From positions 62,001-126,000 of the forward strand of contig CAMGZM010000005.1 of the NCBI GenBank assembly GCA_946183145.1: 64,000 bases of DNA. The letters run 5' to 3'. Below are positions 55,435 through 64,000 of this stretch, piece after piece. The notes below the pieces were generated by a model that saw nothing but the letters and a program-made list of their open reading frames with translations, searched no databases and was not told the origin of the DNA. How positions within the stretch are numbered: position 1 is the first letter of the stretch; each line of letters begins with the position of its first letter. This stretch comes from an uncultured Fretibacterium sp. GTDB taxonomy: Bacteria > Synergistota > Synergistia > Synergistales > Aminobacteriaceae. A program made the translations under genes and the position numbers.

Positions 55435-56370
55435 ATGAAGAGATTTCTTACCGTATCAGTCGCTCTATTAATGGTTATGTGTCTTGCTCTCTCAGCATCA
55501 GCAGCGGGGATCATGTACATCATAACTCCGTCAGCGTCAAATCCTTTCTTCGGAACAGAACAGAGAGTCGGAGCCGCAAAAGCTACAGCACTCGGCTACA
55601 CACCCAAATGTTTCTCGCACGATGACGACGCAGCAGCTCAGCTTCAGCTTTTCGAGGCGGCAATCTCAGACGGAGCAGTCGCAATCATCTGTGATAACGC
55701 AGGCGCGGACGCATCAATCGAGGCAGTACGAAAAGCAGTCGAGGCAAAAATTCCCGTGTTCCTGATTGACCGCGAAATCAACGCATCAGGACTCGCAATC
55801 GCTCAGATAGTCGCCGACAACGCACAGGGCGCGGCCGCAATCGCTGAGAAATGGGTCGAGGCTATGGACTACAAAGGGAAATATGCGGAGCTTCTCGGAC
55901 TTGAGTCGGATACAAACTGCTGGGTACGTTCGCAGAATTATCACTCAGTAATCGATGAATATCCTGATTTGAAGATGGTTGCTCAGCAGTCAGCAAACTG
56001 GAGTCAGACAGAAGGCTACTCAAAGACAGAGGCAATCCTTCAGGCTAATCCGGACATAAGCGGAATAATCTGCGGTAATGATACGATGGCTTGCGGAGCC
56101 GCGCAGGCCTGCATTGACGCAGGAAGGAAGGACATCAAGATTATCGGCCTCGATGGCTCAGATGATGCCGCCGCTTACATCGCAAAAGGCCAGATGGTAG
56201 GAACAGCGTTACAGCAGATAGCGAGAATAACCGAGATCGCAATCGAACAGGCTGACGCTTACATCAAGAACGGAACAAAGCCCGCATCAGAAAAACAGCT
56301 TGTCCCCTGCATAGCAATCACAAAAGACAACGTTGCGAATCTCTCACAGTTCGTATACACAGAGAAATAA
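55435..56370 (+). CDS. Sugar ABC transporter substrate-binding protein, RbsB-like
   Basis: A 311-residue protein with a signal peptide (KRFLTVSVALLMVMCLALSASA^A). The mature part has the periplasmic type I fold: IMYIITPSASNPFFGTEQR, VAIICDNAGADAS, FLIDREINASG, PDISGIICGNDTMACGAA and IKIIGLDGSDDA. That is the ribose/galactose/xylose-binding protein family. It captures a monosaccharide for the permease at 58608. GGGAGG lies 10 nt before the ATG. A terminator lies right behind the gene, allowing high expression of the binding protein alone. Confidence 0.93.
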   Translation: MKRFLTVSVALLMVMCLALSASAAGIMYIITPSASNPFFGTEQRVGAAKATALGYTPKCFSHDDDAAAQLQLFEAAISDGAVAIICDNAGADASIEAVRKAVEAKIPVFLIDREINASGLAIAQIVADNAQGAAAIAEKWVEAMDYKGKYAELLGLESDTNCWVRSQNYHSVIDEYPDLKMVAQQSANWSQTEGYSKTEAILQANPDISGIICGNDTMACGAAQACIDAGRKDIKIIGLDGSDDAAAYIAKGQMVGTALQQIARITEIAIEQADAYIKNGTKPASEKQLVPCIAITKDNVANLSQFVYTEK

Positions 56371-56381
56371 CTTCACTTTTC

Positions 56382-56414
56382 CCCCCTTCAAACACGGAGG
56401 GGGAGATTTTTTTT
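56382..56414 (+). terminator. Internal terminator after the binding-protein gene
   Basis: CCCCCTTC (56382-56389) pairs with GGAGGGGG (56396-56403), one T-G pair, 6-nt loop, followed by AGA and eight T. Because the remaining transport genes lie on the same strand, it probably allows partial read-through and a high binding-protein to permease ratio. Confidence 0.85.
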
Positions 56415-56440
56415 ATCCCAATAAAAGGAGAGAATATACT

Positions 56441-57025
56441 TTGAAGGGAAAAATTTTAGCCGTCATCATCATTGTAGCTATTGCTGCGTTTGTCGCAAAT
56501 TCCGCGCTCGTAATCGACAAAGGCACGGAAGGAAAATACACGGGCGTTGTAGCTTTTGACGCTCATGCAAGCTCAGGAAGCGACTGGGCAAAAATTTCAT
56601 CCGAAATCACAGGCAAGGCAGAAGACATTAACGCGGTCAACCTCAAAGAGTTAGGAGCAGGAAAGGCGGTAAAGTTCCGGGGGACTGTCAGCGAATTTTC
56701 ATCAAAAGCCGGGGGCAAGCGCAAGACTATGGCCGTAACTCCTGAAAATTATTCGGGCGGTATGCAGTTTGTGATTCAGCTCGGAAGCATTTATACGGGG
56801 ACTGCTGTGCGTGATGTTCAGACCGTAAAGAGTTTCGGAGATTTCACGAACCAAACCGAATGGAGCCAGTACGCAAAGGCTTTGAACACTCAGGTAGACA
56901 ATGAAGTAGTATCACCCCTCGCAATCAATGACAGCGTGAAGGGAAAAACTGTAACAATCATCGGCGCGGCTGTGTCATCAGGGAATCAGGTGAATATTAC
57001 CCCTGTTTCAATCGCTGTTGAATAG
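56441..57025 (+). CDS. DUF2291-like membrane-anchored protein of a sugar ABC cluster
   Basis: The start is TTG 56441 with AAAAGGAG 10 nt upstream; the frame extends to 56333 over the terminator, which is not coding. The 194-residue protein has one N-terminal membrane segment (KGKILAVIIIVAIAAFVANSALVI) and a soluble domain with AVKFRGTVSEFSSKAGG and FVIQLGSIYTGTAVRDV. This resembles the DUF2291 family that accompanies RbsB-like transporters. Its role is unknown. It runs directly into the ATPase gene. Confidence 0.75.
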   Translation: MKGKILAVIIIVAIAAFVANSALVIDKGTEGKYTGVVAFDAHASSGSDWAKISSEITGKAEDINAVNLKELGAGKAVKFRGTVSEFSSKAGGKRKTMAVTPENYSGGMQFVIQLGSIYTGTAVRDVQTVKSFGDFTNQTEWSQYAKALNTQVDNEVVSPLAINDSVKGKTVTIIGAAVSSGNQVNITPVSIAVE

Positions 57026-57038
57026 GGGAGGGGATTTT

Positions 57039-58583
57039 ATGTTTGATGATCCCAATGTAGTTTTGCACTGCGAGAAAATCGACAAAATTTACCCCGGCAC
57101 AAAGGCTTTAGACCAAGTTTCTTTTGACCTCCTCAAAGCAAAAGTGAATGTGTTAATCGGCGAGAACGGAGCAGGAAAATCAACGCTGATGAAAATGATT
57201 GCCGGGATTGAGCAGCCTTCAGCGGGGAAAATGTACATGGACGGAGAAGAAGTTTACTTCCGGGACATTAACGACGCAAAAGCAAAAGGCATCGGAATAA
57301 TTCACCAAGAATTGAGCCTCTTCCCGAATCTGACGGTGTATCAAAATATTTTCATGAATCACGAGAAGACTAACGCAGGATTTCTTGACGACAGGAAACA
57401 CATTGAGGGCGCGCGGAAAATTCTCCAGCGTCTTGAGCATGAAATACCGCCGGAGACTCTTGTCGGTGATTTGAGAGTCGGACAACAGCAGATGGTAGAG
57501 ATTGCACGGAATCTTGTTGATGATGATTTGAGAGTCTTAATCATGGACGAGCCTACATCATCACTTTCGGCGGCTGAAGTCAAGGTGCTGTTCAAAATCA
57601 TGCGCGAGCTTTTGGAGCAGGGAATCTCAATCGTGTACATCTCACACAGGCTTGAAGAGATTATGGAGATCGGCGACCACGTTACGATTCTCAGGGACGG
57701 GAAATATGTTGCAGACGCTGACATAAAAGACATCACGCTTGAATGGATAGTTGAGAACATGGTCGGGAAAAATACCCAGTATCACAGGTTTGAACGGAGC
57801 ATTGACCTTAACGCGGCCGAGAAAGTTCTTGAAGTCAACAATTTGTACCTTCCCAAAACTGGCGGAGGATGGCTGCTTGATGATGTCAGCATGTACTTGA
57901 AGAAAGGTGAAGTGCTTGGCATTTACGGACTCTTAGGCGCGGGACGTAGCGAGCTGTTTGAGTGCTTGATGGGAATGCGCCCCGAACATTCAGGAGAAAT
58001 CATCTACAAGGGGCAGAAAATGAAAGTCGGAACGATTGCCGACCAGCTTAACGCGGGGTTCGCGATTGTGCCGGAAGACAGACAGAGGCAGGGACTCGTT
58101 CAAAGTCTCGACATCTGCAAAAATGCTTCTCTTGCGTCTCTTGAGGAGTTCACAAAATTCTGCTTCATGGATTACACAGCGGAAGGGAAAGCGGTTGACG
58201 AGGAAATAAGAGAGCTTCACATAAAGGTTGCGGACAAGCATTTGCCGATTCTCTCGCTTTCAGGAGGAAATCAGCAGAAAGTTGTAATCGCAAAAGGACT
58301 CATGACAAAACCCGAAGTGCTTTTGATGGATGAACCTTCACGGGGAATCGACATCGGCGCAAAAACAGAAGTCTTTGAGATCATACATGAGTTTTCAGAG
58401 CGGGGACTCTCAATCATCGTAATATCTTCAGAGCTGAAAGAGATTATGGCGATTGCTGACAGAATATATGTCCTGTCAAACGGAAAATGCACCGCAGAAT
58501 TAACCGGCTCAGAGATAACAGAAGACAATTTAGTCCGGGCTTCCTATGCGGGACTCGGAACAGGCAAACACGCGGCGGCGTAA
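57039..58583 (+). CDS. Sugar ABC transporter ATPase with two nucleotide-binding domains (RbsA/MglA-like)
   Basis: From ATG 57039, preceded by GGGGAGGGG, the protein has 514 residues. NBD1 has Walker A GENGAGKST, signature LRVGQQQMVEIARNL and Walker B LIMDEPTSSLS. NBD2 has the degenerate Walker A GLLGAGRSE and signature LSGGNQQKVVIAKGL. This is the monosaccharide-transporter pattern. It energises uptake with the permease 24 nt downstream. The upstream frame to 57018 overlaps the DUF2291 gene by 8 nt and is not needed. Confidence 0.95.
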   Translation: MFDDPNVVLHCEKIDKIYPGTKALDQVSFDLLKAKVNVLIGENGAGKSTLMKMIAGIEQPSAGKMYMDGEEVYFRDINDAKAKGIGIIHQELSLFPNLTVYQNIFMNHEKTNAGFLDDRKHIEGARKILQRLEHEIPPETLVGDLRVGQQQMVEIARNLVDDDLRVLIMDEPTSSLSAAEVKVLFKIMRELLEQGISIVYISHRLEEIMEIGDHVTILRDGKYVADADIKDITLEWIVENMVGKNTQYHRFERSIDLNAAEKVLEVNNLYLPKTGGGWLLDDVSMYLKKGEVLGIYGLLGAGRSELFECLMGMRPEHSGEIIYKGQKMKVGTIADQLNAGFAIVPEDRQRQGLVQSLDICKNASLASLEEFTKFCFMDYTAEGKAVDEEIRELHIKVADKHLPILSLSGGNQQKVVIAKGLMTKPEVLLMDEPSRGIDIGAKTEVFEIIHEFSERGLSIIVISSELKEIMAIADRIYVLSNGKCTAELTGSEITEDNLVRASYAGLGTGKHAAA

Positions 58584-58607
58584 GTAAACTTGACTTGAGG
58601 TGAAAAC

Positions 58608-59636
58608 ATGAAAAAAGATAACAGCCAGCTGATTATGACCTTGCTAAAAGGCCGTACGTTTATCGTTTTGATTCTTCTCGTGATTTTCTTCAGCTTTGCT
58701 TCTTCATCGTTCCTTTCACTTAACACATTAACGATGGTTGCGAAACATGTTGCGCTTTACGGCATTCTTGCGCTTGGTATGACGTTCGTAATCATCACGG
58801 GCGGAATTGATTTGTCTGTCGGCTCAGTTGTCGGGCTTGTCGGAATGCTTGCGGGCGGATTGATTCAGGAAGGCTTGACGGTCGGAGGCAAAACGATTTA
58901 TTTCACAGTCCCTGCAATTATTGTGTTAATGCTCTGCATGGGCTGCCTTATTGGACTCGTAAACGGATTAATCATCACAAAACTTAACGTAGCGGCATTC
59001 ATTACGACGCTCGGAACAATGTACATCTGCCGGGGACTCGCTAACCTGCGTTCGGCGGGCGCAACATTCTCAAGCATAGGAGGCTTTGAGGGACTCGGCA
59101 ATGTCGGCTTAAAGTCATTTGGGGCTAACTGGTTCGGGATTCCTGCGGGCGTTTATGTCTTTGCGATACTCTCAATCATTGCAGCGTTATTGCTGAATCG
59201 GACTCCAACGGGCTGGCACTTCCTCGCTGTCGGAGGCAATGAGAAATCAGCAAAACTTTCAGGGATTAAGGCTGACCGCGTGAAGATTCTTGCGTATGTG
59301 ATTTCGGGATTCTGCGCGGCGTGGATAGGAATCATCAACACGGCTCAATTGTCGGCGGCTCATCCTGCTTCGGGCGATGGCTGGGAAATGAACGCAATCG
59401 CGGCTACAGTTCTCGGCGGAACGTCAATGTCGGGCGGATCAGGTACGATTATCGGGACAATTGTCGGAGCATTCGTTATCGGAGTCATAAATGATGGAAT
59501 GACAATGTGCGGAGTCTCTGAGTTCTGGCAGAAAATCATACGCGGCGCAGTAATAATCCTCGCGGTAATAATCGACCAGACACAGAGAAATCTTCAAGCA
59601 AAAATGGCGTTACAAGCACGCAACGAGTCAAAGTAA
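58608..59636 (+). CDS. Sugar ABC transporter permease, RbsC-like
   Basis: A 342-residue membrane protein with about ten hydrophobic segments, among them FIVLILLVIFFSFASSSFLSLNTLT and ALGMTFVIITGGIDLSVGSVVGLVGML, which is the hallmark of RbsC/AraH-type permeases. The EAA-like loop GGTSMSGGSGTIIGTIVGAFVIGVINDGM is also present. It forms the membrane channel with the ATPase upstream. The start has TTGAGGTG upstream. Confidence 0.95.
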   Translation: MKKDNSQLIMTLLKGRTFIVLILLVIFFSFASSSFLSLNTLTMVAKHVALYGILALGMTFVIITGGIDLSVGSVVGLVGMLAGGLIQEGLTVGGKTIYFTVPAIIVLMLCMGCLIGLVNGLIITKLNVAAFITTLGTMYICRGLANLRSAGATFSSIGGFEGLGNVGLKSFGANWFGIPAGVYVFAILSIIAALLLNRTPTGWHFLAVGGNEKSAKLSGIKADRVKILAYVISGFCAAWIGIINTAQLSAAHPASGDGWEMNAIAATVLGGTSMSGGSGTIIGTIVGAFVIGVINDGMTMCGVSEFWQKIIRGAVIILAVIIDQTQRNLQAKMALQARNESK

Positions 59637-59657
59637 CAAGATAAAGGGGGAAAATCT

Positions 59658-61082
59658 ATGAGCGCAAAAATCAAGATAGGATTCGCGCCAACAAGACGGG
59701 CAATCTTCAGCGCACCCGCGGCGGTAGAGTACAGGAAATTGACGGCAAATCGACTCCGTGAACTGAACATTGATTTTGTTGACATTGACGACGTGAACGA
59801 GGAAGGATTGTTGTATGACGATGCCGGACTCGAAAAGATTACCGCGAAATTCAAGGCCGAAAATGTTGCCGGGCTTTTCATTCCTCACGCTAATTTCGGG
59901 ACTGAGTACGAATGCGCAAGACTCGCAAAAGCGTTAAACGTTCCTGTACTCTTATGGGGGCCGAGAGACGAACGCCCAAGCCCTGACGGAATGCGCTTGC
60001 GTGATAGCCAGTGCGGACTCTTCGCAACGGGAAAAGTTTTGCGGCGTTTCAGAGTCCCATTCACCTACATGAACAACTGCAACCTTACTGACCCGGAATT
60101 TGAGCGCGGATTAAGGGACTTCATAGCTGTCTGCAACGTGGTAAAAGTTTTCAGGCACACGAGAATTTTGCAGATCGGCCCGCGTCCGTTCGATTTCTGG
60201 TCAACAATGTGCAATGAAGGCGAGCTTCTCGAAAAATTCAACATTCAGCTTTCACCGATTCCCCTTCCTGAACTTTACGCTGAGATGCGGAAATGGAAAG
60301 AAGAGAAAAACGAGGTTGCAAAAGTCATCGCCTACTGCAAAGAAAATATGTTCTGCAAGATTGAAGACAAATCACTTGAGGAAGTTGCCGCGCTTAAAGT
60401 TGCGATGAAGAGTCTTGCGGAAAAATACGGGTGCAACGCCATCGCTATACAGTGCTGGAACGCATTGCAGGACGAAATTAACATAATGCCTTGCGCCGCT
60501 AACAGCCTTCTTAACGAGGAAGGAATCCCCGTAGTGTGTGAGACTGACATTCACGGGACAATCTCGCAGTTAATCGCCGAGGCAGCCTCAATGAATGAAC
60601 GCCGCGTAATGTTCTCCGACTGGACAGTAAGACACCCCGACAATGAGAACGGAGAATTGTTGCAGCACTGCGGGCCTTGGCCGATTTCAGTCGCAAAAGA
60701 GAAGCCCTCTATCTGCGTACCTGTAGCATTCCCTCAGAACGGCGCAGTATCGGCTGAAGCGAAACACGGACTCATGAGCCTTGTACGTTTTGACGGCGAC
60801 GGCGGAGAGTACTCGATACTTCTCGGACATGCAAAGGGAATTGACGGGCCATTTACGCGGGGGACTTATGTGTGGATTGAGGTCAATAACCTGAAACGGC
60901 TTGAAGCAAAAGTTGTTGAAGGGCCGTATATCCATCATGTTGCGGCGATTCACGGTGATGTTGTTCCTGTCGTGTATGAGGCGTGCAAATATATCGGAGT
61001 GAAGCCGGATCTCTATGATCCCATTGAAGAGAAAGTGAAAGCATATCTTCACGGTGAAGATGTAATTTTTGATGAGGTGTAA
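59658..61082 (+). CDS. L-fucose/L-arabinose isomerase-like sugar isomerase
   Basis: A 474-residue protein of the FucI/AraA C-terminal-domain superfamily. NAIAIQCWNALQDEINIMPCAANSLLNEEGIPVVCETDIHG contains the Glu/Asp metal ligands, and LQHCGPWPIS-type and GHAKGIDGPFTRGTYVWIEV follow in the second half. The N-terminal half has a Rossmann-like DxxDVNEEGLLYDD region. It should convert an aldose into a ketose with Mn2+. The substrate is not predictable; it is not a canonical FucI (about 590 residues). It lies between permease and transketolase genes with GGGGG upstream. Confidence 0.8.
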   Translation: MSAKIKIGFAPTRRAIFSAPAAVEYRKLTANRLRELNIDFVDIDDVNEEGLLYDDAGLEKITAKFKAENVAGLFIPHANFGTEYECARLAKALNVPVLLWGPRDERPSPDGMRLRDSQCGLFATGKVLRRFRVPFTYMNNCNLTDPEFERGLRDFIAVCNVVKVFRHTRILQIGPRPFDFWSTMCNEGELLEKFNIQLSPIPLPELYAEMRKWKEEKNEVAKVIAYCKENMFCKIEDKSLEEVAALKVAMKSLAEKYGCNAIAIQCWNALQDEINIMPCAANSLLNEEGIPVVCETDIHGTISQLIAEAASMNERRVMFSDWTVRHPDNENGELLQHCGPWPISVAKEKPSICVPVAFPQNGAVSAEAKHGLMSLVRFDGDGGEYSILLGHAKGIDGPFTRGTYVWIEVNNLKRLEAKVVEGPYIHHVAAIHGDVVPVVYEACKYIGVKPDLYDPIEEKVKAYLHGEDVIFDEV

Positions 61083-61085
61083 TAC

Positions 61086-61934
61086 ATGCGGAAAATCAAA
61101 AACGTAAAAGAGTTAAGCATTAAGGCTTTCGACATTCGCCGGGACGCTCTCGACATCATCATGGCCGGCGGCGGAGGTCATATCGGCGGGGACATGAGCG
61201 AACCCGAAATACTTCTCACGCTCTACGAGAGAATGAATGTTACGCCCGAAACGCAGGACTCACCAGACCGGGACAGATTCGTACTCAGCAAGGGACATTG
61301 TGTAGAGACTCTTTACGCGGTGTTATCGTATGAAGGCTTCATGAATCTTGACGAGGTGAAAGCGAAATTCTCAAAATTCGGCTCTGAATACATCGGTCAT
61401 CCTCATAACACATTGCCGGGAATCGAAATGAACTCAGGCTCACTCGGTCATGGACTCTCTGTTTCTGTCGGAATGGCTTTAGCCGGGAAAATGGACAAGA
61501 AAAATTACCGCGTCTATACGTTAATGGGAGATGGCGAACTCGCTGAAGGTTCTGTGTGGGAAGGTGCTGCGGCTGGCGGTCATTACAGGCTGGATAATCT
61601 GTGCGCGTTCGTGGATCACAATCATCTTCAGATTTCGGGGAATGTTGACGAGGTTTTGTCGCCCGGAAATATCGCGTTAAGGTTCGAGGCTTCCGGCTGG
61701 AATGTGATTAACGTCATGAACGGCAACGACATTCAGCAGATAAGCGACGCTCTTGACGTTGCGGAGAGGACGAAAGGAAAACCCACCGTAATTATCGCTG
61801 AGACTCTCAAGGGAAAAGCATCACCGTTAATCGAGAACAAAGCGAACTGGCACCACAAATTGCCGACACAGGAAGAATACGAAAGAATCTGCGCTGATAT
61901 TGCCGCGTACAAGGAGGCTTTAATCAATGGCTAA
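61086..61934 (+). CDS. Transketolase, N-terminal (thiamine-binding) subunit
   Basis: A 282-residue protein with the TPP-binding half of transketolase: GGGGHIGGDMSEPEILLTLYE, RFVLSKGHCVETLYAVL, GSLGHGLSVSVGMALAGK, and GDGELAEGSVWEGAAAGGHYRLDNLCAFVDHNHLQISG. It pairs with the C-terminal subunit encoded next (8-nt overlap), as in bacteria with split transketolases. It transfers two-carbon ketol units between sugar phosphates. Confidence 0.93.
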   Translation: MRKIKNVKELSIKAFDIRRDALDIIMAGGGGHIGGDMSEPEILLTLYERMNVTPETQDSPDRDRFVLSKGHCVETLYAVLSYEGFMNLDEVKAKFSKFGSEYIGHPHNTLPGIEMNSGSLGHGLSVSVGMALAGKMDKKNYRVYTLMGDGELAEGSVWEGAAAGGHYRLDNLCAFVDHNHLQISGNVDEVLSPGNIALRFEASGWNVINVMNGNDIQQISDALDVAERTKGKPTVIIAETLKGKASPLIENKANWHHKLPTQEEYERICADIAAYKEALING

Positions 61935-62862
61935 TAAAATCGCAAACCGCGCTGTAATGTGCGAGGTACTCAAAGAGGCAGCCTCAAAAGATAAAAGCGT
62001 TGTAGTATTGTGCAGTGACTCGCGGGGATCTGCTTCACTGTCGTCATTCGCTGACACATTCCCGGAGCAGTTCGTAGAAGTCGGAATCGCCGAGCAGAAT
62101 CTCGTGAGCATTGCGGCTGGTCTTGCCTCATGCGGTAAAAAGGCGTTCGCTATTTCTCCCGCGTCATTCATTTCAACACGGAGCTATGAGCAGTGCAAAG
62201 TTGACTGTGCATATTCCGACACGAACGTGAAACTTATCGGCATTTCCGGCGGTGTGAGTTACGGCGCGTTAGGGATGACTCACCATTCAGCGCAGGACAT
62301 CGCGGCCATGTCAGCAATACCGAACATGAGAGTATATTTGCCGTCAGACAGATTCCAGACTCGCTGTGTGTTTGAAGCCCTCCTGAAGGACAACAAGACC
62401 GCTTACGTGAGAATTGGACGCAATCCAGTTGAAGATGTCTACTCAGAAGGCAATGTGCCATTCACGATGGACAAGGCTACAGTTCTCGCTGAAGGCTCAG
62501 ATGTTCTCATTGTCGCTTGCGGTGAAGTCGTAAAAGCCTCAAAGGATGCCGCCGAATTGTTGCGGGCAAAAGGAATCTCAGCGGGAGTCCTCGATATGTA
62601 CTGCGTGAAGCCTCTCGACACTGAAACACTGCTGAAACATGCCGCCGGGAAAAAGTTAGTACTTACGGTTGAAGAGCATTCGCCTTTCGGTGGACTCGGA
62701 AGCATGGTAGCTCAGGTTATCAGCGCGAACGACCCGAAAAAGGTCATCAATCTCTCGCTTCATGATGAGCCTGTAATCACGGGAAAATCTCAGGAAGTTT
62801 TCGCCTACTACGGAATGAACGCAGAGGGAATCACTAAGAAAGTCTGCGAAATTTTAGGCTGA
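61927..62862 (+). CDS. Transketolase, C-terminal (pyrimidine-binding) subunit
   Basis: A 311-residue protein with the transketolase PYR domain (FVEVGIAEQNLVSIAAGLASCGKKAFAIS, the conserved Glu) and C-terminal domain (DVLIVACGEVVKASKDAAELL, VLTVEEHSPFGGLGSMV). GGVSYGALGMTHHSAQDIAAMS carries the conserved His pair. It forms a heterodimer with the upstream subunit. Its stop overlaps the kinase start as TGATG. Confidence 0.93.
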   Translation: MANKIANRAVMCEVLKEAASKDKSVVVLCSDSRGSASLSSFADTFPEQFVEVGIAEQNLVSIAAGLASCGKKAFAISPASFISTRSYEQCKVDCAYSDTNVKLIGISGGVSYGALGMTHHSAQDIAAMSAIPNMRVYLPSDRFQTRCVFEALLKDNKTAYVRIGRNPVEDVYSEGNVPFTMDKATVLAEGSDVLIVACGEVVKASKDAAELLRAKGISAGVLDMYCVKPLDTETLLKHAAGKKLVLTVEEHSPFGGLGSMVAQVISANDPKKVINLSLHDEPVITGKSQEVFAYYGMNAEGITKKVCEILG

Positions 62863-64000
62863 TGGGAAAATATATTCTTAGTGTTGACCAGAGCACACAA
62901 GGCACAAAGGCTTTGCTGTTTGATGACAAAGGCGCGTTGCTTTGCAGGACGGACAAACCGCACAGGCAGATCATCAACGATAGGGGCTGGGTTGAACACG
63001 ATCTCAACGAAATTTACGCGAACACTTTGCAGGTTGTGAAAGACCTCGTGTCAAAAGCCGGAATCGACAAGGGCGAAATTGTTGCGCTGGGAATAAGCAA
63101 TCAGCGTGAGACTTCAGCATGTTGGAGCAAAAAGACGGGCGAACCTCTGTACAATGCTATTGTGTGGCAGTGTTCGAGGGGCGCGGCAATTTGTGAAGGA
63201 CTTGAACGGCAGGGATATTCCGATACAGTTTACAGGAAGACAGGAATCAAATTGTCCCCGTATTTCCCCGCCGCTAAATTAGCGTGGATATTCCAGAATG
63301 TCGCGGGAGTCTCTGAACGTTCAAAGGCCAGAGAAATTGCAGCAGGAACAATTGACTCGTGGCTCGTCTGGAAACTCACTAACGGCGAACGGCATCAGAC
63401 GGATTACTCTAACGCCTCGCGGACTCAGCTCTTCAACATCAATTCGCTTGAATGGGATGATGATTTGCTGAAAATTTTCGGCCTCGATAAAAATTGCATG
63501 GCTGAAGTTACAGACTCTGACGGCGATTTTGGCATGACGGATTTTGACGGCTGGCTTGACAGGAAGATTCCAATCTGCGGAGTCTTGGGTGATTCTCACG
63601 GCGCGTTGTTCGGTCAGGGCTGTTTGAACACGGGAATGATTAAGGCGACTTACGGCACAGGCTCTTCTATCATGATGAACACAGGAGAAAATCCTGTATT
63701 CACTGATGCGGGAATTGTTACGAGTCTTGCGTGGAAGATCGGCGGAAAAGTTAATTACGTCCTCGAAGGCAACATAAATTATACGGGAGCTGTTATCACT
63801 TGGCTGAAAGATGACGTGAAACTAATTGCGAGTCCCGGTGAAACAGAATCACTTGCGCGGGCCGCAAAAAGGAACGACAAAACATATTTAGTCCCGGCGT
63901 TTTCGGGATTAGGCGCGCCGTATTGGGACTCTCACGCTTCAGCCTGCATTGTGGGAATGACTCGCTCAACGGGGAAAAATGAGATCGTAAAAGCCGCGTT
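62862..64000 (+). CDS. FGGY-family carbohydrate kinase (partial, cut by window end)
   Basis: The frame is open from ATG 62862 to the window end, 379 codons. The N-terminus MGKYILSVDQSTQGTKALLFDDKG, ISNQRETSACW, VWQCSRGA and the catalytic Asp in VLGDSHGALFGQG are FGGY features, closest in style to glycerol kinase/xylulokinase relatives. It phosphorylates a ketose or polyol with ATP. Together with the isomerase and split transketolase it completes a sugar route. The Asn/Cys in WQCSRG differs from the WxDxR of glycerol kinase, so glycerol is unlikely. The C-terminus lies outside the window. Confidence 0.85.
   Translation, partial: MGKYILSVDQSTQGTKALLFDDKGALLCRTDKPHRQIINDRGWVEHDLNEIYANTLQVVKDLVSKAGIDKGEIVALGISNQRETSACWSKKTGEPLYNAIVWQCSRGAAICEGLERQGYSDTVYRKTGIKLSPYFPAAKLAWIFQNVAGVSERSKAREIAAGTIDSWLVWKLTNGERHQTDYSNASRTQLFNINSLEWDDDLLKIFGLDKNCMAEVTDSDGDFGMTDFDGWLDRKIPICGVLGDSHGALFGQGCLNTGMIKATYGTGSSIMMNTGENPVFTDAGIVTSLAWKIGGKVNYVLEGNINYTGAVITWLKDDVKLIASPGETESLARAAKRNDKTYLVPAFSGLGAPYWDSHASACIVGMTRSTGKNEIVKAA

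Noticed and set aside
56333-57025. Long form of the DUF2291 protein starting at ATG 56333
   Set aside because: The first 36 codons cover the end of the binding-protein gene and a terminator; TTG 56441 has the ribosome-binding site.
59658-64000. Firm assignment of the sugar cluster to D-apiose or sulfoquinovose
   Set aside because: The isomerase family and kinase do not prove either route and no sulfonate genes are visible; kept only as an inference in the findings.

Overview
The window reads as chromosome of a flagellated, Gram-negative-type anaerobe, most likely an uncultured gut or rumen Synergistaceae (inference from gene content, not a database match). LptC and LptD show an outer membrane. 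FlhA, FlhF, FlhG, FliA and a CheA/B/C/D/R set show motility. Ribonucleotide reduction is adenosylcobalamin-dependent (NrdJ). A WhiA homologue, usually a Gram-positive protein, is also present. No rRNA, tRNA, prophage or CRISPR array was found. Most genes are closely packed with 4-40 bp overlaps, good Shine-Dalgarno sites, several TTG/GTG starts and a recurring extended -10 box (TGnTATAAT).

Layout. 1-3288: protein quality control (tig partial, clpP, clpX) and the ribosome-assembly GTPase engB. 3286-4392: an isolated FkbM-like methyltransferase behind a promoter/palindrome/terminator leader. 4477-8459: translation block rpsB-tsf-pyrH-frr, then cheR. 8483-11400: a HypA-like protein without its nickel-ligand His, a UvrD-type helicase and coaE. 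11432-11779: an ORF-less IS200/IS605-like (HEARO/omega-RNA-like) element directly upstream of pepF. 11793-15476: pepF, a HAD hydrolase, a divergent LspA and a PIN-domain gene broken by an 8-bp tandem duplication, with its small partner. 15548-18247 (minus): argF, an EutT-like corrinoid adenosyltransferase and an O-acetylhomoserine sulfhydrylase. 18346-19336: a frameshifted acyltransferase. 19397-21348: thrC-thrB. 21393-22738 (minus): a HicAB pair between two small exported proteins. 22806-28967: siroheme dehydrogenase, LysM/M23 peptidase, pyrG and two exported envelope proteins. 29023-32655: a RelBE-like pair, lptC, lptD and a class IV aminotransferase. 32786-33718: phosphotransbutyrylase.

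33867-55146 is almost all minus strand. It holds nrdJ, a large exported protein, tpiA, pgk, a whiA homologue, and a tandem pair of coiled-coil restriction-endonuclease-like proteins in which the second copy has lost the catalytic residues. It then holds a long motility operon transcribed flhA-flhF-flhG-cheB-cheA-cheC-cheD-fliA-fapA-small protein. 55287-64000 is a plus-strand sugar cluster: binding protein, DUF2291 protein, two-domain ABC ATPase, permease, fucose/arabinose-isomerase-like enzyme, split transketolase and FGGY kinase (cut by the window end). Together these import a sugar, isomerise it, phosphorylate it and feed it to a two-subunit transketolase; the sugar is not identifiable from sequence.

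The most unusual items are the orphan omega-RNA-like element, the active/inactive nuclease pair beside whiA, the PIN gene with an exactly reversible 8-bp duplication, the HypA without its nickel ligand and the uncharacterised sugar route.
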